Shown here: positions 31,420-41,610 of the stretch, piece after piece
Layout of the letters: the number at the start of each line of letters is the position of its first letter
Numbering within the stretch: the first letter of the stretch is position 1
Origin: an uncultured Acinetobacter sp.
Lineage (GTDB): Bacteria; Pseudomonadota; Gammaproteobacteria; Pseudomonadales; Moraxellaceae
DNA length: 64,000 nucleotides
Reading direction: 5' to 3'
Assembly: GCF_947626835.1 (NCBI RefSeq)
Contig: NZ_CANQTS010000011.1
Location: forward strand, 1 to 64,000
Made by a program: the position numbers and the translations under genes
Notes under the pieces: model-generated
Told to the model about the DNA's origin: nothing
What the model saw: only the letters and a program-made list of their open reading frames with translations
Databases searched by the model: none

Positions 31420-31962
31420 ATGTTTAAATTTCTAGCTGGGGTCGGGTCAATCGTTCGTTCGTTATTTATGGTGTTTAGCCATGTAACGCGCAAACGTGAC
31501 ACCATTATGTATCCAGAAGTGAAAGCTGAGGACATCGTACCACCACGTTTCCGTGGTCGTATTGTATTAACCCGTGACCCTGATGGTGAAGAGCGCTGTG
31601 TTGCGTGTAACCTGTGTGCGGTTGCGTGTCCTGTTGGCTGTATTTCACTACAAAAAGCAGAAAAAGAAGATGGTCGTTGGTATCCGGAATTTTTCCGTAT
31701 CAACTTCTCACGTTGTATTTTCTGCGGTATGTGTGAAGAAGCATGTCCTACGACTGCCATTCAAATGACACCTGACTTTGAATTGGGTGAATATGTACGT
31801 CAAGACTTAGTCTATGAGAAAGAAAACTTACTCATTTCAGGTCCTGGTAAATATCCTGACTATAACTTCTACCGTGTCACAGGTATGGCTGTAAACGGTA
31901 AAGATAAAGGTCAAGCACAGCGCGAAAGCAAGCCTGTTGATGTACGGAGTCTATTACCATGA
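31420..31962 (+). CDS. nuoI: NADH-quinone oxidoreductase subunit I
   Basis: Two [4Fe-4S] ferredoxin clusters (N6a, N6b) passing electrons to NuoB. The 180-aa product has [16 protein letters not shown] and [16 protein letters not shown], each with the full CxxCxxCxxxCP pattern. The N-terminal amphipathic helix binds the membrane arm. Its end overlaps the nuoJ start by 4 bases. Confidence 0.97.
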   Translation: MFKFLAGVGSIVRSLFMVFSHVTRKRDTIMYPEVKAEDIVPPRFRGRIVLTRDPDGEERCVACNLCAVACPVGCISLQKAEKEDGRWYPEFFRINFSRCIFCGMCEEACPTTAIQMTPDFELGEYVRQDLVYEKENLLISGPGKYPDYNFYRVTGMAVNGKDKGQAQRESKPVDVRSLLP

Positions 31963-32480
31963 TGTGGCCGTTTTATTTGATGGCACTCGTGGCCATCGTC
32001 TCTACCATTCGCGTTGTGACCAACGCCAATCCCGTTCATGCTTTATTAAGCTTGATCGTGTCATTACTTGCTGTTGCCGGTATGTTTATGATTGTGGGTG
32101 CGCCATTTGCAGGTGCACTTGAAATCATCGTGTATGCAGGCGCGATCATGGTGTTATTCGTTTTCGTCGTGATGATGCTAAACCTAGGTCAAGCGACTGT
32201 AGAACAAGAGCGTAAATGGTTAACTTCATCAGCATGGGCATATCCTGCGCTGATGTGTTTCCTCATGGGTTTAACCCTGGTATGGACGCTCAGTTCTGAA
32301 TACAACGTTGCAGGTCCACTCATGGGCACTGAAATTGTTGGTCCGAAGGCTGTGGGTATTGCACTCTTTACTGAATACTTACTCTTGGTTGAAATCGCTG
32401 CCATGTTATTGCTTGCTGCGCTTGTCGCTGCATTCCACATTGGTAAACGTGAACCAGGTGCAGAAGAGGACACACAATAA
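31959..32480 (+). CDS. nuoJ: NADH-quinone oxidoreductase subunit J
   Basis: Membrane-arm subunit; its third helix is a mobile pi-bulge helix in family structures. The 173-aa product has five predicted TM helices and the conserved [30 protein letters not shown]. Start overlaps nuoI; stop overlaps nuoK by one base. Confidence 0.96.
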   Translation: MMWPFYLMALVAIVSTIRVVTNANPVHALLSLIVSLLAVAGMFMIVGAPFAGALEIIVYAGAIMVLFVFVVMMLNLGQATVEQERKWLTSSAWAYPALMCFLMGLTLVWTLSSEYNVAGPLMGTEIVGPKAVGIALFTEYLLLVEIAAMLLLAALVAAFHIGKREPGAEEDTQ

Positions 32481-32788
32481 TGGGCAACATTCCTTTAGAG
32501 CATGGTTTGATTGTTGCAACAATTCTTTTCGCACTTGGTTTTTACGGTGTGATGGTACGACGCAACCTTCTTTTTATCTTAATGAGCCTTGAAGTCATGA
32601 TGAACGCTGCTGCCTTAGCGTTTGTATTGGCAGGCAGTGCTTGGGCACAGCCAGATGGCCAAATCATGTTCATCTTGATCTTAACGCTTGCAGCAGCAGA
32701 GGCGTGTATCGGTCTTGCGATCGTTCTTCAGTTCTACCATCGCTTCCATCACTTGGATGTAGATGCGGCTAGTGAGATGCGCGGATGA
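32480..32788 (+). CDS. nuoK: NADH-quinone oxidoreductase subunit K
   Basis: Three-helix proton-channel subunit homologous to MrpC. The 102-aa product contains [17 protein letters not shown] and the membrane glutamates in [13 protein letters not shown] and [12 protein letters not shown], which are essential in E. coli NuoK by family knowledge. Its end overlaps nuoL by 4 bases. Confidence 0.97.
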   Translation: MGNIPLEHGLIVATILFALGFYGVMVRRNLLFILMSLEVMMNAAALAFVLAGSAWAQPDGQIMFILILTLAAAEACIGLAIVLQFYHRFHHLDVDAASEMRG

Positions 32789-34680
32789 GTTATTTATATT
32801 TAACAATTTTATTCCCGCTCATTGGTTTTGTACTATTAGCAGCGGGTCGCCACAAGCTGCCTGAAACGGTTGCTGCCATTATTGGTGTAGGCGCGGTTGG
32901 TCTATCTGCATTATTTGCTTTAATTGCAGGTATTGATTTTGTCAACAACGGCAAAGAGTTGTATGTACAACATCTTTGGACGTGGTTTAACGTAGGCGGT
33001 TTTGCCCCAGGCATTAGCTTACAACTTGACGGTTTATCATTGCTCATGCTGGGCATGATCACAGGTGTGGGTTTCTTAATTCATATCTTTGCATCATGGT
33101 ACATGCGTGGTGAACATGATTTTGCACGTTTCTTCTCTTACTTTAACCTGTTCGTTGCAAGCATGTTATTGCTTGTATTGGGTGACAACTTAGCGTTGTT
33201 ATTCTTAGGTTGGGAAGGCGTAGGTCTATGTTCTTACCTACTGATTGGTTATTACTACCAAACGCCATCAAACGGTTTAGCGGCCATTAAAGCCTTTACC
33301 GTAACGCGCGTAGGTGACGTATTCTTACTGATTGCGTTGTTCTTGCTTTACCAACAATTTGGTACCTTGAACACACAATATATCGTAGAAAATGCTGCAA
33401 CTGTAATGACACAAAGTTCGTCAATTACCTTGTGGACTGCGTTGATGTTGTTCTTAGGTGCAGCAGGTAAATCAGCACAGATTCCGCTACAAACATGGTT
33501 AGCAGACGCAATGGCAGGTCCTACACCTGTATCTGCGTTAATTCACGCGGCAACCATGGTCACAGCAGGTGTTTACCTGTGCTGCCGTTTGTTCTCTGTA
33601 TTTGAACTTGCGCCAGAAGTGATGATGTTTATCTCAATCACAGGTGCAGTGACATTACTTGTGGCTGGTTTTGCAGCGCTGGTTCAAACTGACATTAAAC
33701 GTATCCTTGCGTACTCAACCATGAGTCAATTGGGTTATATGTTTATGGCAGTGGGTGCTGAAGCATACCAAGCAGGTCTGTTCCACATGCTCACCCACGC
33801 ATTCTTTAAGGCATTATTATTCTTGTCTTCAGGTGCTGTGATTTTAGCGTTCCATCACGAACAAAACATTTTCAAAATGGGCGGCTTGTTCTACAAGAAC
33901 AAATTCTTGTTTGCATGTTTCGCAATTGGTGGTGGTGCCTTAGCTGCAATTCCATTCTTAACCATTGGCTTCTTCTCAAAAGATGCAATCTTAGCGGCTG
34001 TTTGGACACAAAGTCATTTAGCAGGCTTACCAGTTTACAACACGCTTTACTGGGTAGGTGTTGCAGGTGCGTTCTTAACGTCAATTTATACATTCCGTTT
34101 AATTTGGGTGGTATTCTTTGGCAAAGAAAACACGCCTTACCATGAAATTAAAGGCGTAAGCTACTGGATGCCACTTGCAATTCTTGCAGTGTTATCAACA
34201 GGTCTTGCGATTGTGCTTAAAGCACCAGTGATGAGCATCCTTGATGCTGCGAACATTCCTGCTTTCATTATTCCTGAAAACTTAGTGGCAGGTGCACATG
34301 GCGCCGAATACATCGCAATTGCGGTGGCGTTGTCAGGTTTGGCTGTCGGTGTGGTGTTATTTGCTTTTGCTTACAATACTGTCAAAGGCTTTGCCAATAC
34401 TTCAGTGGGTGCAGGTTTAGCCAACATTTGCCGTAACGCACTTGGTTTTGATGCGCTGTATGACATCGTTTTTGTTAAACCTTACTTGTTGATTGCTAAA
34501 ATGTTAGGTCGTGATCCAATCGATGGTTTGTGGCTCATGCTTCCTGCGATTGTTCGCGGTGGTCATAGCTTCACAAGTTCACGTCAAACGGGTTCATTAC
34601 GCGATTATGCTGCGAGCATGGCATTGGGTATTATTGTACTTCTGATGCTATTGATCGTGATTCAGGTCGTGGGGAAATAA
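32785..34680 (+). CDS. nuoL: NADH-quinone oxidoreductase subunit L
   Basis: Antiporter-like proton-pumping subunit with the long lateral helix. The 631-aa product has many TM helices, the [16 protein letters not shown] segment with the key Glu, [37 protein letters not shown], and C-terminal helices after about residue 500 for the lateral arm and anchor. It is separated by one base from nuoM. Confidence 0.97.
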   Translation: MSYLYLTILFPLIGFVLLAAGRHKLPETVAAIIGVGAVGLSALFALIAGIDFVNNGKELYVQHLWTWFNVGGFAPGISLQLDGLSLLMLGMITGVGFLIHIFASWYMRGEHDFARFFSYFNLFVASMLLLVLGDNLALLFLGWEGVGLCSYLLIGYYYQTPSNGLAAIKAFTVTRVGDVFLLIALFLLYQQFGTLNTQYIVENAATVMTQSSSITLWTALMLFLGAAGKSAQIPLQTWLADAMAGPTPVSALIHAATMVTAGVYLCCRLFSVFELAPEVMMFISITGAVTLLVAGFAALVQTDIKRILAYSTMSQLGYMFMAVGAEAYQAGLFHMLTHAFFKALLFLSSGAVILAFHHEQNIFKMGGLFYKNKFLFACFAIGGGALAAIPFLTIGFFSKDAILAAVWTQSHLAGLPVYNTLYWVGVAGAFLTSIYTFRLIWVVFFGKENTPYHEIKGVSYWMPLAILAVLSTGLAIVLKAPVMSILDAANIPAFIIPENLVAGAHGAEYIAIAVALSGLAVGVVLFAFAYNTVKGFANTSVGAGLANICRNALGFDALYDIVFVKPYLLIAKMLGRDPIDGLWLMLPAIVRGGHSFTSSRQTGSLRDYAASMALGIIVLLMLLIVIQVVGK

Positions 34681-34681
34681 G

Positions 34682-36292
34682 ATGGAAATCACAAACAATT
34701 TTCTTTTACCCGCGCTGATCCTTGTACCGTTCATTGCAGGTTTCGCATGTTGGTTGGTCGATAAACTCGACCAACAACTGCCGCGCTATATTGCGCTTGT
34801 GGGTATGCTGGTCACACTGGGTTTAACCTTAGTGTTATGGCAAACAGGTACGTATAACTATGAATTAGGCGCTCAAGTTCCGACTTGGTCGGCTGAATTC
34901 TTAGTGCCTTGGATTTCATCTTTAGGCATTAACATTCACTTAGCGGTGGATGGTTTATCACTTCTTATGGTGGGCTTAACTGCATTGCTGGGTATTTTAG
35001 CAGTCGGTTGTTCATGGGGTGAGATTCAAAAACACGTTGGTTTCTTCCACTTAAACCTTTTATGGTCATTAGGTGGTGTGATTGGTGTGTTCTTAGCGAT
35101 TGACTTGTTCTTGTTCTTCTTCTTCTGGGAGATGATGCTGGTTCCAATTTACTTCTTGATCGCACTTTGGGGTCATAAAGGTGATGCGGGCAAGTCACGC
35201 GTATATGCGGCCAATAAATTCTTTATCTATACCCAAGTTGCAGGTTTAATCATGCTCATCGGTATCCTAGGTATGGTGATCTATGGTTACATGATGACGG
35301 GTAACATTAGCTTTAACTACAACTTCTTGTTGGGTGTGGCCAATACTTTAGATGCACAAGTGCCTTCATTGGCGTATGCATTTATGATCTGTATGTTTAT
35401 TGGTTTTGCGGTAAAACTTCCAGTTTTCCCATTACATGGCTGGTTACCAGATGCCCACGCGCAAGCACCAACAGCAGGTTCTGTTGACTTAGCGGGTATC
35501 TTAATTAAAACAGCAGCGTACGGTTTATTGCGTTTTGTGATTCCGTTCTTCCCAGCTGCATCTGCACAATTTGCAGATATTGCCATCATCTTCGGTTTAA
35601 TTGGTATTTTCTACGGCGCTTGGTGTGCTTTCCAACAAACCGATATGAAACGTTTATTGGCGTACACGTCGATTTCACACATGGGCTTTATCTTACTTGC
35701 GATTTACGCAGGTAACATCTTAACCTTCCAAGGTTTAATGATCATGATGTTGGCACACGGTTTGTCGTCTGCTGCGTTGTTCATTATGTGTGGTCAAGTC
35801 TACGAGCGTTTACATACACGTGATTTACGCTTAATGGGCGGTATTCGTGGTCAGTTCCCATACCTTGCATTCTTCTTAATGTTCTTTGTTGCAGCATTGG
35901 TTGGTATTCCAGGTTTAGGTAACTTTATTGGTGAATTCTTGATCCTGATGGGTTCATATGCAAAATTCCCATTGTTCACGATCCTTGCCACCATCAGCTT
36001 GGTTTTTGCCGGTCTTTACGGTTTAATCTTAATTCACAAAGCATTGTTTGGCGTGCCAAACGAAGAGCAGCGTGAACATTATGCGTCTTTAAAAGATTTA
36101 AATGCGCGTGAAGTGATTGTACTTTTAATCTGTGCCGTTGGTCTGTTATGGCTTGGTCTGTACCCACAAAGCTTCCTTGATATTTCAAATTCAAGCATGG
36201 CGTGGTTAGCAAACAGCTACATTCCAGTGCAAGAAGTCGTTGAAGTTGCTCAAGAAGCTTCAGTTCAACTCGAAAATGTGGAGATCCAATAA
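34682..36292 (+). CDS. nuoM: NADH-quinone oxidoreductase subunit M
   Basis: Antiporter-like proton-pumping subunit. The 536-aa product has FFFFWEMMLVPIYFLIALWG (key Glu), VKLPVFPLHGWLPDAHAQAPTAGSVDLAGILIKTAAYGLLRF and MKRLLAYTSISHMGF. Around 14 TM helices. Stop and the nuoN start are 3 bases apart. Confidence 0.97.
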   Translation: MEITNNFLLPALILVPFIAGFACWLVDKLDQQLPRYIALVGMLVTLGLTLVLWQTGTYNYELGAQVPTWSAEFLVPWISSLGINIHLAVDGLSLLMVGLTALLGILAVGCSWGEIQKHVGFFHLNLLWSLGGVIGVFLAIDLFLFFFFWEMMLVPIYFLIALWGHKGDAGKSRVYAANKFFIYTQVAGLIMLIGILGMVIYGYMMTGNISFNYNFLLGVANTLDAQVPSLAYAFMICMFIGFAVKLPVFPLHGWLPDAHAQAPTAGSVDLAGILIKTAAYGLLRFVIPFFPAASAQFADIAIIFGLIGIFYGAWCAFQQTDMKRLLAYTSISHMGFILLAIYAGNILTFQGLMIMMLAHGLSSAALFIMCGQVYERLHTRDLRLMGGIRGQFPYLAFFLMFFVAALVGIPGLGNFIGEFLILMGSYAKFPLFTILATISLVFAGLYGLILIHKALFGVPNEEQREHYASLKDLNAREVIVLLICAVGLLWLGLYPQSFLDISNSSMAWLANSYIPVQEVVEVAQEASVQLENVEIQ

Positions 36293-36295
36293 GTC

Positions 36296-37789
36296 ATGAA
36301 CTTCACAATGTCATTTTCTGAACTTATGCCATTAGCACCTGTCATGATTGTCGGTTTGACCGCAATCGTGGCGATGCTACTGACAGCGATTAAACGTAAC
36401 CATAACCTTGTTGCAACTGCAGCGGTGATGGGTTTAAACCTGTCTGCAATTTACCTTTTAGTAATGTTATTTGGTTCAAGCTTTGCTCCATCCAATGTGA
36501 TGGGCATGTTTATGGTTGACCAATTTACAGTGCTATATCAATTGATCGCAGTGGTTGCAGCACTGGCTTGCTGCACACTGTCACATGCCTATATTGAAGG
36601 CTATAAAGACCACCGCGAAGAGCTGTATCTGTTGATGCTGTTCTCTGTGGCGGGTGCTATGCTCATGGTGGCAAGCTCGCACTATGCATCGTTCTTTATT
36701 AGCTTAGAGTTAATGTCAATTCCTGTATACGGTATGTTGGCCTATACGCATCAGCGTACTAAGTCACTCGAAGCAGGTGTTAAATACTTAGTTCTATCAG
36801 CGACTGCATCTGCAATGTTGCTGATGGGTATGGCGTACATTTATGCTTACACAGGTTCATTGTCATTCTATGATTCTGTACAAGCGTTAATTGAAAACAT
36901 CTCTCAGCCCATGGTGATTTTAGGTTTAGGCTTAATCATCTTTGCTGTGGCGTTTAAATTATCTTTAGCGCCATTCCACAAGTGGACGCCAGATGTATAC
37001 GCAGGTGCACCAGCACCAATGGCCACGTTCTTAGCAACAGCTGCCAAAGTCGCAACCATTGGTTTGTTTGTACGTTATTTATTAACCTCAGGCGCAATCT
37101 TAATTGATTCGATTGTGACGATTTTAACCATTCTTGCAGTGTTATCGATTGTTGTAGGTAACTTGTTAGCAGTTAAACAGGTGAACTTAAAGCGTATCTT
37201 AGCGTACTCATCAATTGCACATTTTGGTTACTTGTTGATTGGTTTAATCAGCATGACCTATGCAAGCTTAGGCAACGTCAGTGTGTATGTGATCACTTAT
37301 GTATTAACTACTATCGGTGCCTTTGGTGCGATTGCGTTGATGTCTAGCCCATACAACAACCTTGATGAAGCTGAAAGCTTAGCTGATTACCGTGGTTTAT
37401 TCTGGCGTCGTCCAGTATTAACTGCAGTGCTGACAGTGATGATGTTGTCTTTAGCGGGTATTCCGTTAACTGCAGGCTTCATTGGTAAGTTCTTAGTGAT
37501 CATGGCTGCGGTCACCACTCAGCATTGGTTCTTAGCGGCAATGATCATTGTCGGTTCTGGTATTGGTTTGTACTACTACCTGCGTGTGATGGTAGTGATG
37601 TATATGACACCGCCAGAAACACCACGTATTGATGCCGAAAAAGAATGGGGTCAAAAAGTGGGTGGTATCATGGTGTTAATCGTGACTGCTGCTGTATTGT
37701 TGATCGGTGTTTATCCAGATCCAATTATCCAACTTGCACTTGAAACAGAGATTTTATCTCCGCTTCATTTTATGTTAAGCCAGCAATAA
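36296..37789 (+). CDS. nuoN: NADH-quinone oxidoreductase subunit N
   Basis: Third antiporter-like subunit, next to NuoK. The 497-aa product has SLELMSIPVYGMLAY (key Glu), FKLSLAPFHKWTPDVYAGAPAPMATFLATAAKVA and LKRILAYSSIAHFGYLLIG. ATG 36296 is followed four codons later by another ATG, so the start is uncertain by a few residues. It closes the nuo operon, which ends at a strong terminator. Confidence 0.96.
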   Translation: MNFTMSFSELMPLAPVMIVGLTAIVAMLLTAIKRNHNLVATAAVMGLNLSAIYLLVMLFGSSFAPSNVMGMFMVDQFTVLYQLIAVVAALACCTLSHAYIEGYKDHREELYLLMLFSVAGAMLMVASSHYASFFISLELMSIPVYGMLAYTHQRTKSLEAGVKYLVLSATASAMLLMGMAYIYAYTGSLSFYDSVQALIENISQPMVILGLGLIIFAVAFKLSLAPFHKWTPDVYAGAPAPMATFLATAAKVATIGLFVRYLLTSGAILIDSIVTILTILAVLSIVVGNLLAVKQVNLKRILAYSSIAHFGYLLIGLISMTYASLGNVSVYVITYVLTTIGAFGAIALMSSPYNNLDEAESLADYRGLFWRRPVLTAVLTVMMLSLAGIPLTAGFIGKFLVIMAAVTTQHWFLAAMIIVGSGIGLYYYLRVMVVMYMTPPETPRIDAEKEWGQKVGGIMVLIVTAAVLLIGVYPDPIIQLALETEILSPLHFMLSQQ

Positions 37790-37812
37790 TTTAAAATTAT
37801 TCTAACTTAACA

Positions 37813-37842
37813 AAAAAGCCCTCAGTTTGAGGGCTTTTTTTA
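37813..37842 (+). terminator. Intrinsic terminator of the nuo operon
   Basis: Stem AGCCCTCA (37817-37824) with TGAGGGCT (37828-37835), flanked by A-run and a run of T. Confidence 0.9.
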
Positions 37843-37866
37843 TTTATCCCATCTGGCAAAAAGCTC

Positions 37867-37872
37867 TATAAT
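37867..37872 (+). promoter_or_regulatory. Probable upp -10 box
   Basis: A perfect TATAAT 39 bases before the upp start codon, directly downstream of the nuo terminator. The -35 (TTATCC at 37844-37849, 17-base spacer) is weak. Confidence 0.45.
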
Positions 37873-37910
37873 AGAACAAATTTTATCTTTAACCTTTTAG
37901 GTGCTCTCCC

Positions 37911-38546
37911 GTGGCTATTCATGAAATTCGACATCCACTTATTCGACATAAACTCGGTCTTTTACGCCGTGCTGACATTAGTACCAAGAACTTCCGCGAG
38001 TTAGCGCAAGAAGTCACTATGCTTCTTACCTACGAAGCAACCAAAGATTTACCGATGGTTGAACAGGAAATTGACGGCTGGAACGGCACAGTGACTGTAG
38101 ATCGTATTGCAGGCAAAAAAATTACCGTAGTACCGATTTTACGTGCTGGTATTGGCATGTTAGATGGCTTTTTAAACCTTATTCCAAGTGCCAAAGTATC
38201 GGTTTTGGGTTTAGAGCGTGACGAAGAAACCCTAGAAGCACGCACTTACTACAAAAAATTAGTCCCTGATGTACAAAATCGCCTTGCGATGATCATTGAC
38301 CCAATGCTAGCTACAGGTTCATCTTTGGTGGCTGCAATTGATGTATTAAAGGCAAGTGGCTGTAAAGATATTCGTGTGATGGTTCTTGTAGCGGCTCCAG
38401 AAGGCATTCAACGTGTTGAAGCTGCCCATCCTGATGTGATCATGTTTACTGCCTCAATTGATGATGGTTTAAACGAAAATGGTTATATCGTGCCAGGTCT
38501 AGGGGACGCAGGCGATAAAATCTTTGGTTCTGTGCAAAAAGATTGA
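37911..38546 (+). CDS. upp: Uracil phosphoribosyltransferase
   Basis: Pyrimidine salvage: uracil + PRPP to UMP. The 211-aa product has [33 protein letters not shown], the PRPP-binding loop [17 protein letters not shown], and uracil-binding [28 protein letters not shown]. All are canonical and length is normal. The start is GTG. It lies between two terminators, so it is monocistronic. Confidence 0.97.
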   Translation: MAIHEIRHPLIRHKLGLLRRADISTKNFRELAQEVTMLLTYEATKDLPMVEQEIDGWNGTVTVDRIAGKKITVVPILRAGIGMLDGFLNLIPSAKVSVLGLERDEETLEARTYYKKLVPDVQNRLAMIIDPMLATGSSLVAAIDVLKASGCKDIRVMVLVAAPEGIQRVEAAHPDVIMFTASIDDGLNENGYIVPGLGDAGDKIFGSVQKD

Positions 38547-38561
38547 TGTTTACAGAGCATA

Positions 38562-38588
38562 AAAAGAGGCTAGTGTAGCCTCTTTTTT
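38562..38588 (+). terminator. Intrinsic terminator of upp
   Basis: An 11-bp stem (38562-38572 with 38576-38586), GTG loop, T-run. A TATAAT at 38590-38595 right after may serve the next gene. Confidence 0.9.
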
Positions 38589-38628
38589 ATATAATCTATT
38601 GAAGTAACTTACAAGATAGGGCAGCGCA

Positions 38629-38922
38629 ATGAAAGATGAATTATTACAAGGCAAGATCAAGCAGTACGATGCAACTAAAGGCTTTGGTTTTATTGGTTAT
38701 GTAGACGGTGATATCTTTTTCCATATTTCAGATTTCCCACAAGATGGGGTTGAACCTAAGCGTAATGAACGGGTTAAATTTGTCGCACAGCGTAATGGCG
38801 AAAAATTTAAAGCAGTAAAAATTGAGCGTGTTGAAGATACCTCTAAAAAGGCGGTCAAATCAAAAGTCGCAAAACATAATAAATCGATTACATCGGCGCT
38901 CTTATCAAATTTACGTGGTTAA
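38629..38922 (+). CDS. Cold-shock-domain small protein
   Basis: A 97-aa protein with an N-terminal cold-shock/OB fold: QGKIKQYDATKGFGFIGYVDGDIFFHISDF holds RNP1-like (KGFGFI) and RNP2-like (IFFHIS) motifs. A basic tail follows (KKAVKSKVAKHNKSITSALLSNLRG). It likely binds single-stranded nucleic acid. In many relatives the same N-terminal domain is fused to a DUF1294 membrane part and an Excalibur motif. Here those parts are absent and an Excalibur protein is the next gene. It has its own terminator and a possible TATAAT at 38590. Confidence 0.85.
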   Translation: MKDELLQGKIKQYDATKGFGFIGYVDGDIFFHISDFPQDGVEPKRNERVKFVAQRNGEKFKAVKIERVEDTSKKAVKSKVAKHNKSITSALLSNLRG

Positions 38923-38935
38923 TCAAACCATGCTC

Positions 38936-38962
38936 AAAAAGAGGTCATTAGACCTCTTTTTG
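38936..38962 (+). terminator. Intrinsic terminator of the cold-shock-domain gene
   Basis: Stem AAAAAGAGGTC (38936-38946) with GACCTCTTTTT (38951-38961), loop ATTA. Confidence 0.9.
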
Positions 38963-38998
38963 TATATTTAAAACATTAAAAAATAAATGGGGGTTATG

Positions 38999-39421
38999 AT
39001 GCAAAAACAACAAGGTTCAGTCGTTATTGGTTTAGTGATATTGTTAAGTTTAGCTGCATTATTTGGGGTGTATTGGGGTTATCAAAAGTATCAAGCCCAT
39101 CAACACATGCAACAGCAACATGTACAGCAACTCATGGCACAGCAACAACAGATTGTTCTGGCCCAGCGTGCAGTACATGGCAATTTACCCGATGAAATTA
39201 AAGTGCAACCCACTGAGCGTCAAGCTTTAGTCGAGCGTACACCTATTCAAACACAGCCGCTGAGCGCACGTAAAGAGTTTAAGTGTGATGGGCGAGAGCA
39301 TTGTTCACAAATGCGCTCTTATGAAGAAGCTGCGTTTTTTAATCAATATTGCCCTAATACTAAAATGGATGGTGATCAAGATGGTATTCCATGTGAACAA
39401 CAGTTCAAACGCGGTATTTAA
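38999..39421 (+). CDS. Membrane-anchored Excalibur-domain protein
   Basis: A 140-aa protein. One N-terminal TM helix (about 9-28) is followed by a Gln/His-rich region (residues 30-55), a linker, and a C-terminal Excalibur motif FKCDGREHCSQM...EEAAFFNQYCPN...DGDQDGIPCE. By family knowledge the DxDxDGxxCE part resembles a Ca-binding loop. Predicted topology places Excalibur in the periplasm. Three near-adjacent ATGs exist (38987, 38996, 38999); I prefer 38999 because it is the best spaced from the GGGGG at 38989. Role unknown. Confidence 0.8.
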   Translation: MQKQQGSVVIGLVILLSLAALFGVYWGYQKYQAHQHMQQQHVQQLMAQQQQIVLAQRAVHGNLPDEIKVQPTERQALVERTPIQTQPLSARKEFKCDGREHCSQMRSYEEAAFFNQYCPNTKMDGDQDGIPCEQQFKRGI

Positions 39422-39554
39422 ACATTTTGCATAAAAACTTAACAATAGTGCACAATGCTCAATTTTTTTGTTTACAATATCACCTACATGGAAAGGGGAA
39501 TAAAGCTGCGTAAGACAGCCAACCACTTGTTGATACACCATTAAAGTGATGATA

Positions 39555-39818
39555 ATGAAAAAATTGAGTATATTGCGACAGCCTAAATGGTTCATGGGTT
39601 TAATGATCGTGCTGTTGTTGGTTGGTTTAGGTTATATACACATCTCTAATCAACGCGCATCCATGATGGTGAAATTGGTCGATTCACAGCAAAAACAATT
39701 ATTAGATTATAAAAGACAAGGCATGGTACGTCATTCTGAGTTTAAAATTCAGCCACGCCAGTCGTATTACTGTGCAGGGCGTTTTTATTGTGTTGAGAAA
39801 GCATGTCTGGGGCCTTAA
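39555..39818 (+). CDS. Small single-TM protein with Excalibur-like C-x-G-R-x-x-C remnant
   Basis: An 87-aa protein (MKKLSILRQP...). One TM helix (about 12-30) is followed by a charged stretch and QSYYCAGRFYCVEKACLGP. The C-x-G-R-x-x-C pattern mirrors the start of the neighbouring Excalibur motif (CDGREHC), but the Ca-loop half is missing. So this may be a shortened paralogue. Alternative starts are GTG 39546 and ATG 39549. It converges on finR across a shared terminator. Confidence 0.65.
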   Translation: MKKLSILRQPKWFMGLMIVLLLVGLGYIHISNQRASMMVKLVDSQQKQLLDYKRQGMVRHSEFKIQPRQSYYCAGRFYCVEKACLGP

Positions 39819-39820
39819 AA

Positions 39821-39849
39821 AAGCACCCGAAGGTGCTTGAATTATTTTT
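39821..39849. terminator. Bidirectional terminator
   Basis: Stem AAGCACC (39821-39827) with GGTGCTT (39832-39838), tetraloop CGAA, T-rich on both sides. Lies between convergent genes. Confidence 0.8.
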
Positions 39850-40720
39850 CACAAAATCGCATAAAGGCTTTAAGTCCCGGTCCTTGGTATTTTTGACGAT
39901 GCACCAACATAAACAGTGGGCGAGCCAATTGCCAAAAGGGAGTTTTTAAAATCACCAACTGACCTTTTTCAAGTAAAGGTTCAATGGCAAGTTTTGAAAT
40001 ACAAGACAAGCCAATACCACCAGCCACGATTTTTAAAATTGCTTCATTATGACCCAAGGTCAGGCGAATATTGGCATCTGGTACATCTTGTAAAATGGCG
40101 TTATCAAACACTTCGCGTGTGCCTGAGCCTTCTTCACGTAAAATCCACTCAGCATCCACAAAATCTAAAGGCGTGAGCGCACGTTGAATTTGTGCAATCG
40201 GATGAGTCGGTGCACAACATACGGCTAACTCATCATCACGCCAATGAATACATTGTAATTGGGGTAAATGACATGAACCTTCAATTAAAGCCAAATCAAG
40301 CTGAAATTGATTAACCGCCTCAATCATTTGGCGAGTATTGCCCACTTGTAATTGTAAATGTGCTTGGGGTTGAACCTGTAAAAAATCTGCCATTAAATCA
40401 GGCATTAAGTAATCACTAATGGTTAAGGTTGCCCCTAAACGTAGATCAATACTTTGTAATTCACCTTTTGCCGCTTGTTCAAACGCTTCGCAACGACCTA
40501 AAATCTCGAGCGCTTGAGGCAGTAAAAAACGCCCTAAGTCATTGAGTTGTAATCGCTTGCCTAAACGATCGAACAGTGGAGCACCTAAACCATCTTCAAG
40601 ATCAGCCAGTGCCATGCTCGCCGCGCTTTGCGTAAGCTTGACTGCATCACTGGCTTTGGTGACGGTACCCTCTTGAGCGACTGCTACAAAAACAGCCAGC
40701 TGACGTAATGTCATGCGCAT
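39842..40720 (-). CDS. finR: LysR-family regulator, FinR-like
   Basis: A 292-aa LysR-type regulator. The N-terminal winged HTH (MTLRQLAVFVAVAQEGTVTKASDAVKLTQSAASMALADLE, about 3-60) is followed by a substrate-binding domain. It is divergent from fpr over an 85-base gap. In pseudomonads the LysR regulator FinR sits in exactly this position and activates fpr under oxidative stress or iron limitation, so I infer the same role. ATG 40720 has AAGG 10 bases upstream; ATG 40714 is an alternative. Confidence 0.8.
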   Translation of the reverse strand: MRMTLRQLAVFVAVAQEGTVTKASDAVKLTQSAASMALADLEDGLGAPLFDRLGKRLQLNDLGRFLLPQALEILGRCEAFEQAAKGELQSIDLRLGATLTISDYLMPDLMADFLQVQPQAHLQLQVGNTRQMIEAVNQFQLDLALIEGSCHLPQLQCIHWRDDELAVCCAPTHPIAQIQRALTPLDFVDAEWILREEGSGTREVFDNAILQDVPDANIRLTLGHNEAILKIVAGGIGLSCISKLAIEPLLEKGQLVILKTPFWQLARPLFMLVHRQKYQGPGLKAFMRFCEK

Positions 40721-40805
40721 GAATATAGCCTTAAGATTGAAAAAATATTCATAAATTATCGTGTCATGCTACCATGAGCACAGTCTTTGATGCCACGTTG
40801 AAATT

Positions 40806-41567
40806 ATGTCAATTGAGAAATTTACACAAGAAAAGGTTTTATCTGTACATCGTTGGACCAATACCTTGTTTAGCTTTACCTTAACCCGTCCTGCGCATTT
40901 TAAGTTTACAGCAGGGCAATTTGCTCGTATTGGACTCAAAGTCGGTGATGAGTTGGTGGTACGTGCCTATTCGGTGGTGTCATCGCCGTTTGATGAAACC
41001 TTAGAGTTTTTCTCAATTGTGGTACCCGATGGCGCATTCACCTCAAATTTACAGCATTTAAAAGTCGGTGATGCACTGTATTTAGAGAAGATTCCCTATG
41101 GCTTTTTAACCCTTGCACGGTATCAGCTGCCACTGCCACAAGATTTATGGTTATTGGGAACCGGTACAGGGTTAGCACCATTTTTATCTATGCTGCAAGA
41201 TTTTGACACGTGGTCAAAATATCAAAACATCAATTTAGTCTATAGCGTGCGTACCCAAGCTGAATTGGCTTATAGCGAGCGTATTGTACAGATTGCTGCC
41301 ACCTTTGGTGAGGGGCATACAGGCTTTAAGTTTATCCCGATTATTACCCGAGACCCAAATGCCGCTTTGCATGAGCGCTTACCGGTCTTAATTGCCAATG
41401 GTGAGCTTGAAAAAGCCGCAGGTATGCCACTCAATCCACAAACAAGCCATGTGATGCTGTGTGGTAACCCACAGATGGTAGATGATACTAAAGACGCGTT
41501 AAAAGCCCGTGGTCTGACTATGAATCGCCGTGGTGAGGGTAATATTGCCGTGGAAAATTACTGGTAA
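40806..41567 (+). CDS. fpr: Ferredoxin-NADP(+) reductase
   Basis: FAD enzyme exchanging electrons between NADPH and ferredoxin/flavodoxin. The 253-aa product has the FAD motif R53-A-Y-S56 (VVRAYSVVSSP), the NADP-binding GTGTGLAPF (118-126), LCGNPQMVDD, and the C-terminal VENYW. That C-terminus is typical of the bacterial subclass I Fpr group. Divergent from finR, with its own terminator, suggesting a stress-responsive single-gene unit. Confidence 0.95.
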   Translation: MSIEKFTQEKVLSVHRWTNTLFSFTLTRPAHFKFTAGQFARIGLKVGDELVVRAYSVVSSPFDETLEFFSIVVPDGAFTSNLQHLKVGDALYLEKIPYGFLTLARYQLPLPQDLWLLGTGTGLAPFLSMLQDFDTWSKYQNINLVYSVRTQAELAYSERIVQIAATFGEGHTGFKFIPIITRDPNAALHERLPVLIANGELEKAAGMPLNPQTSHVMLCGNPQMVDDTKDALKARGLTMNRRGEGNIAVENYW

Positions 41568-41580
41568 TTTCATGCTATAA

Positions 41581-41606
41581 AAAACCTCCTAGTTGGGAGG
41601 TTTTTA
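41581..41606 (+). terminator. Intrinsic terminator of fpr
   Basis: Stem AAAACCTCC (41581-41589) with GGAGGTTTT (41596-41604) and trailing T-rich tract; can also serve the convergent gene. Confidence 0.85.
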
Positions 41607-41610
41607 AAAT

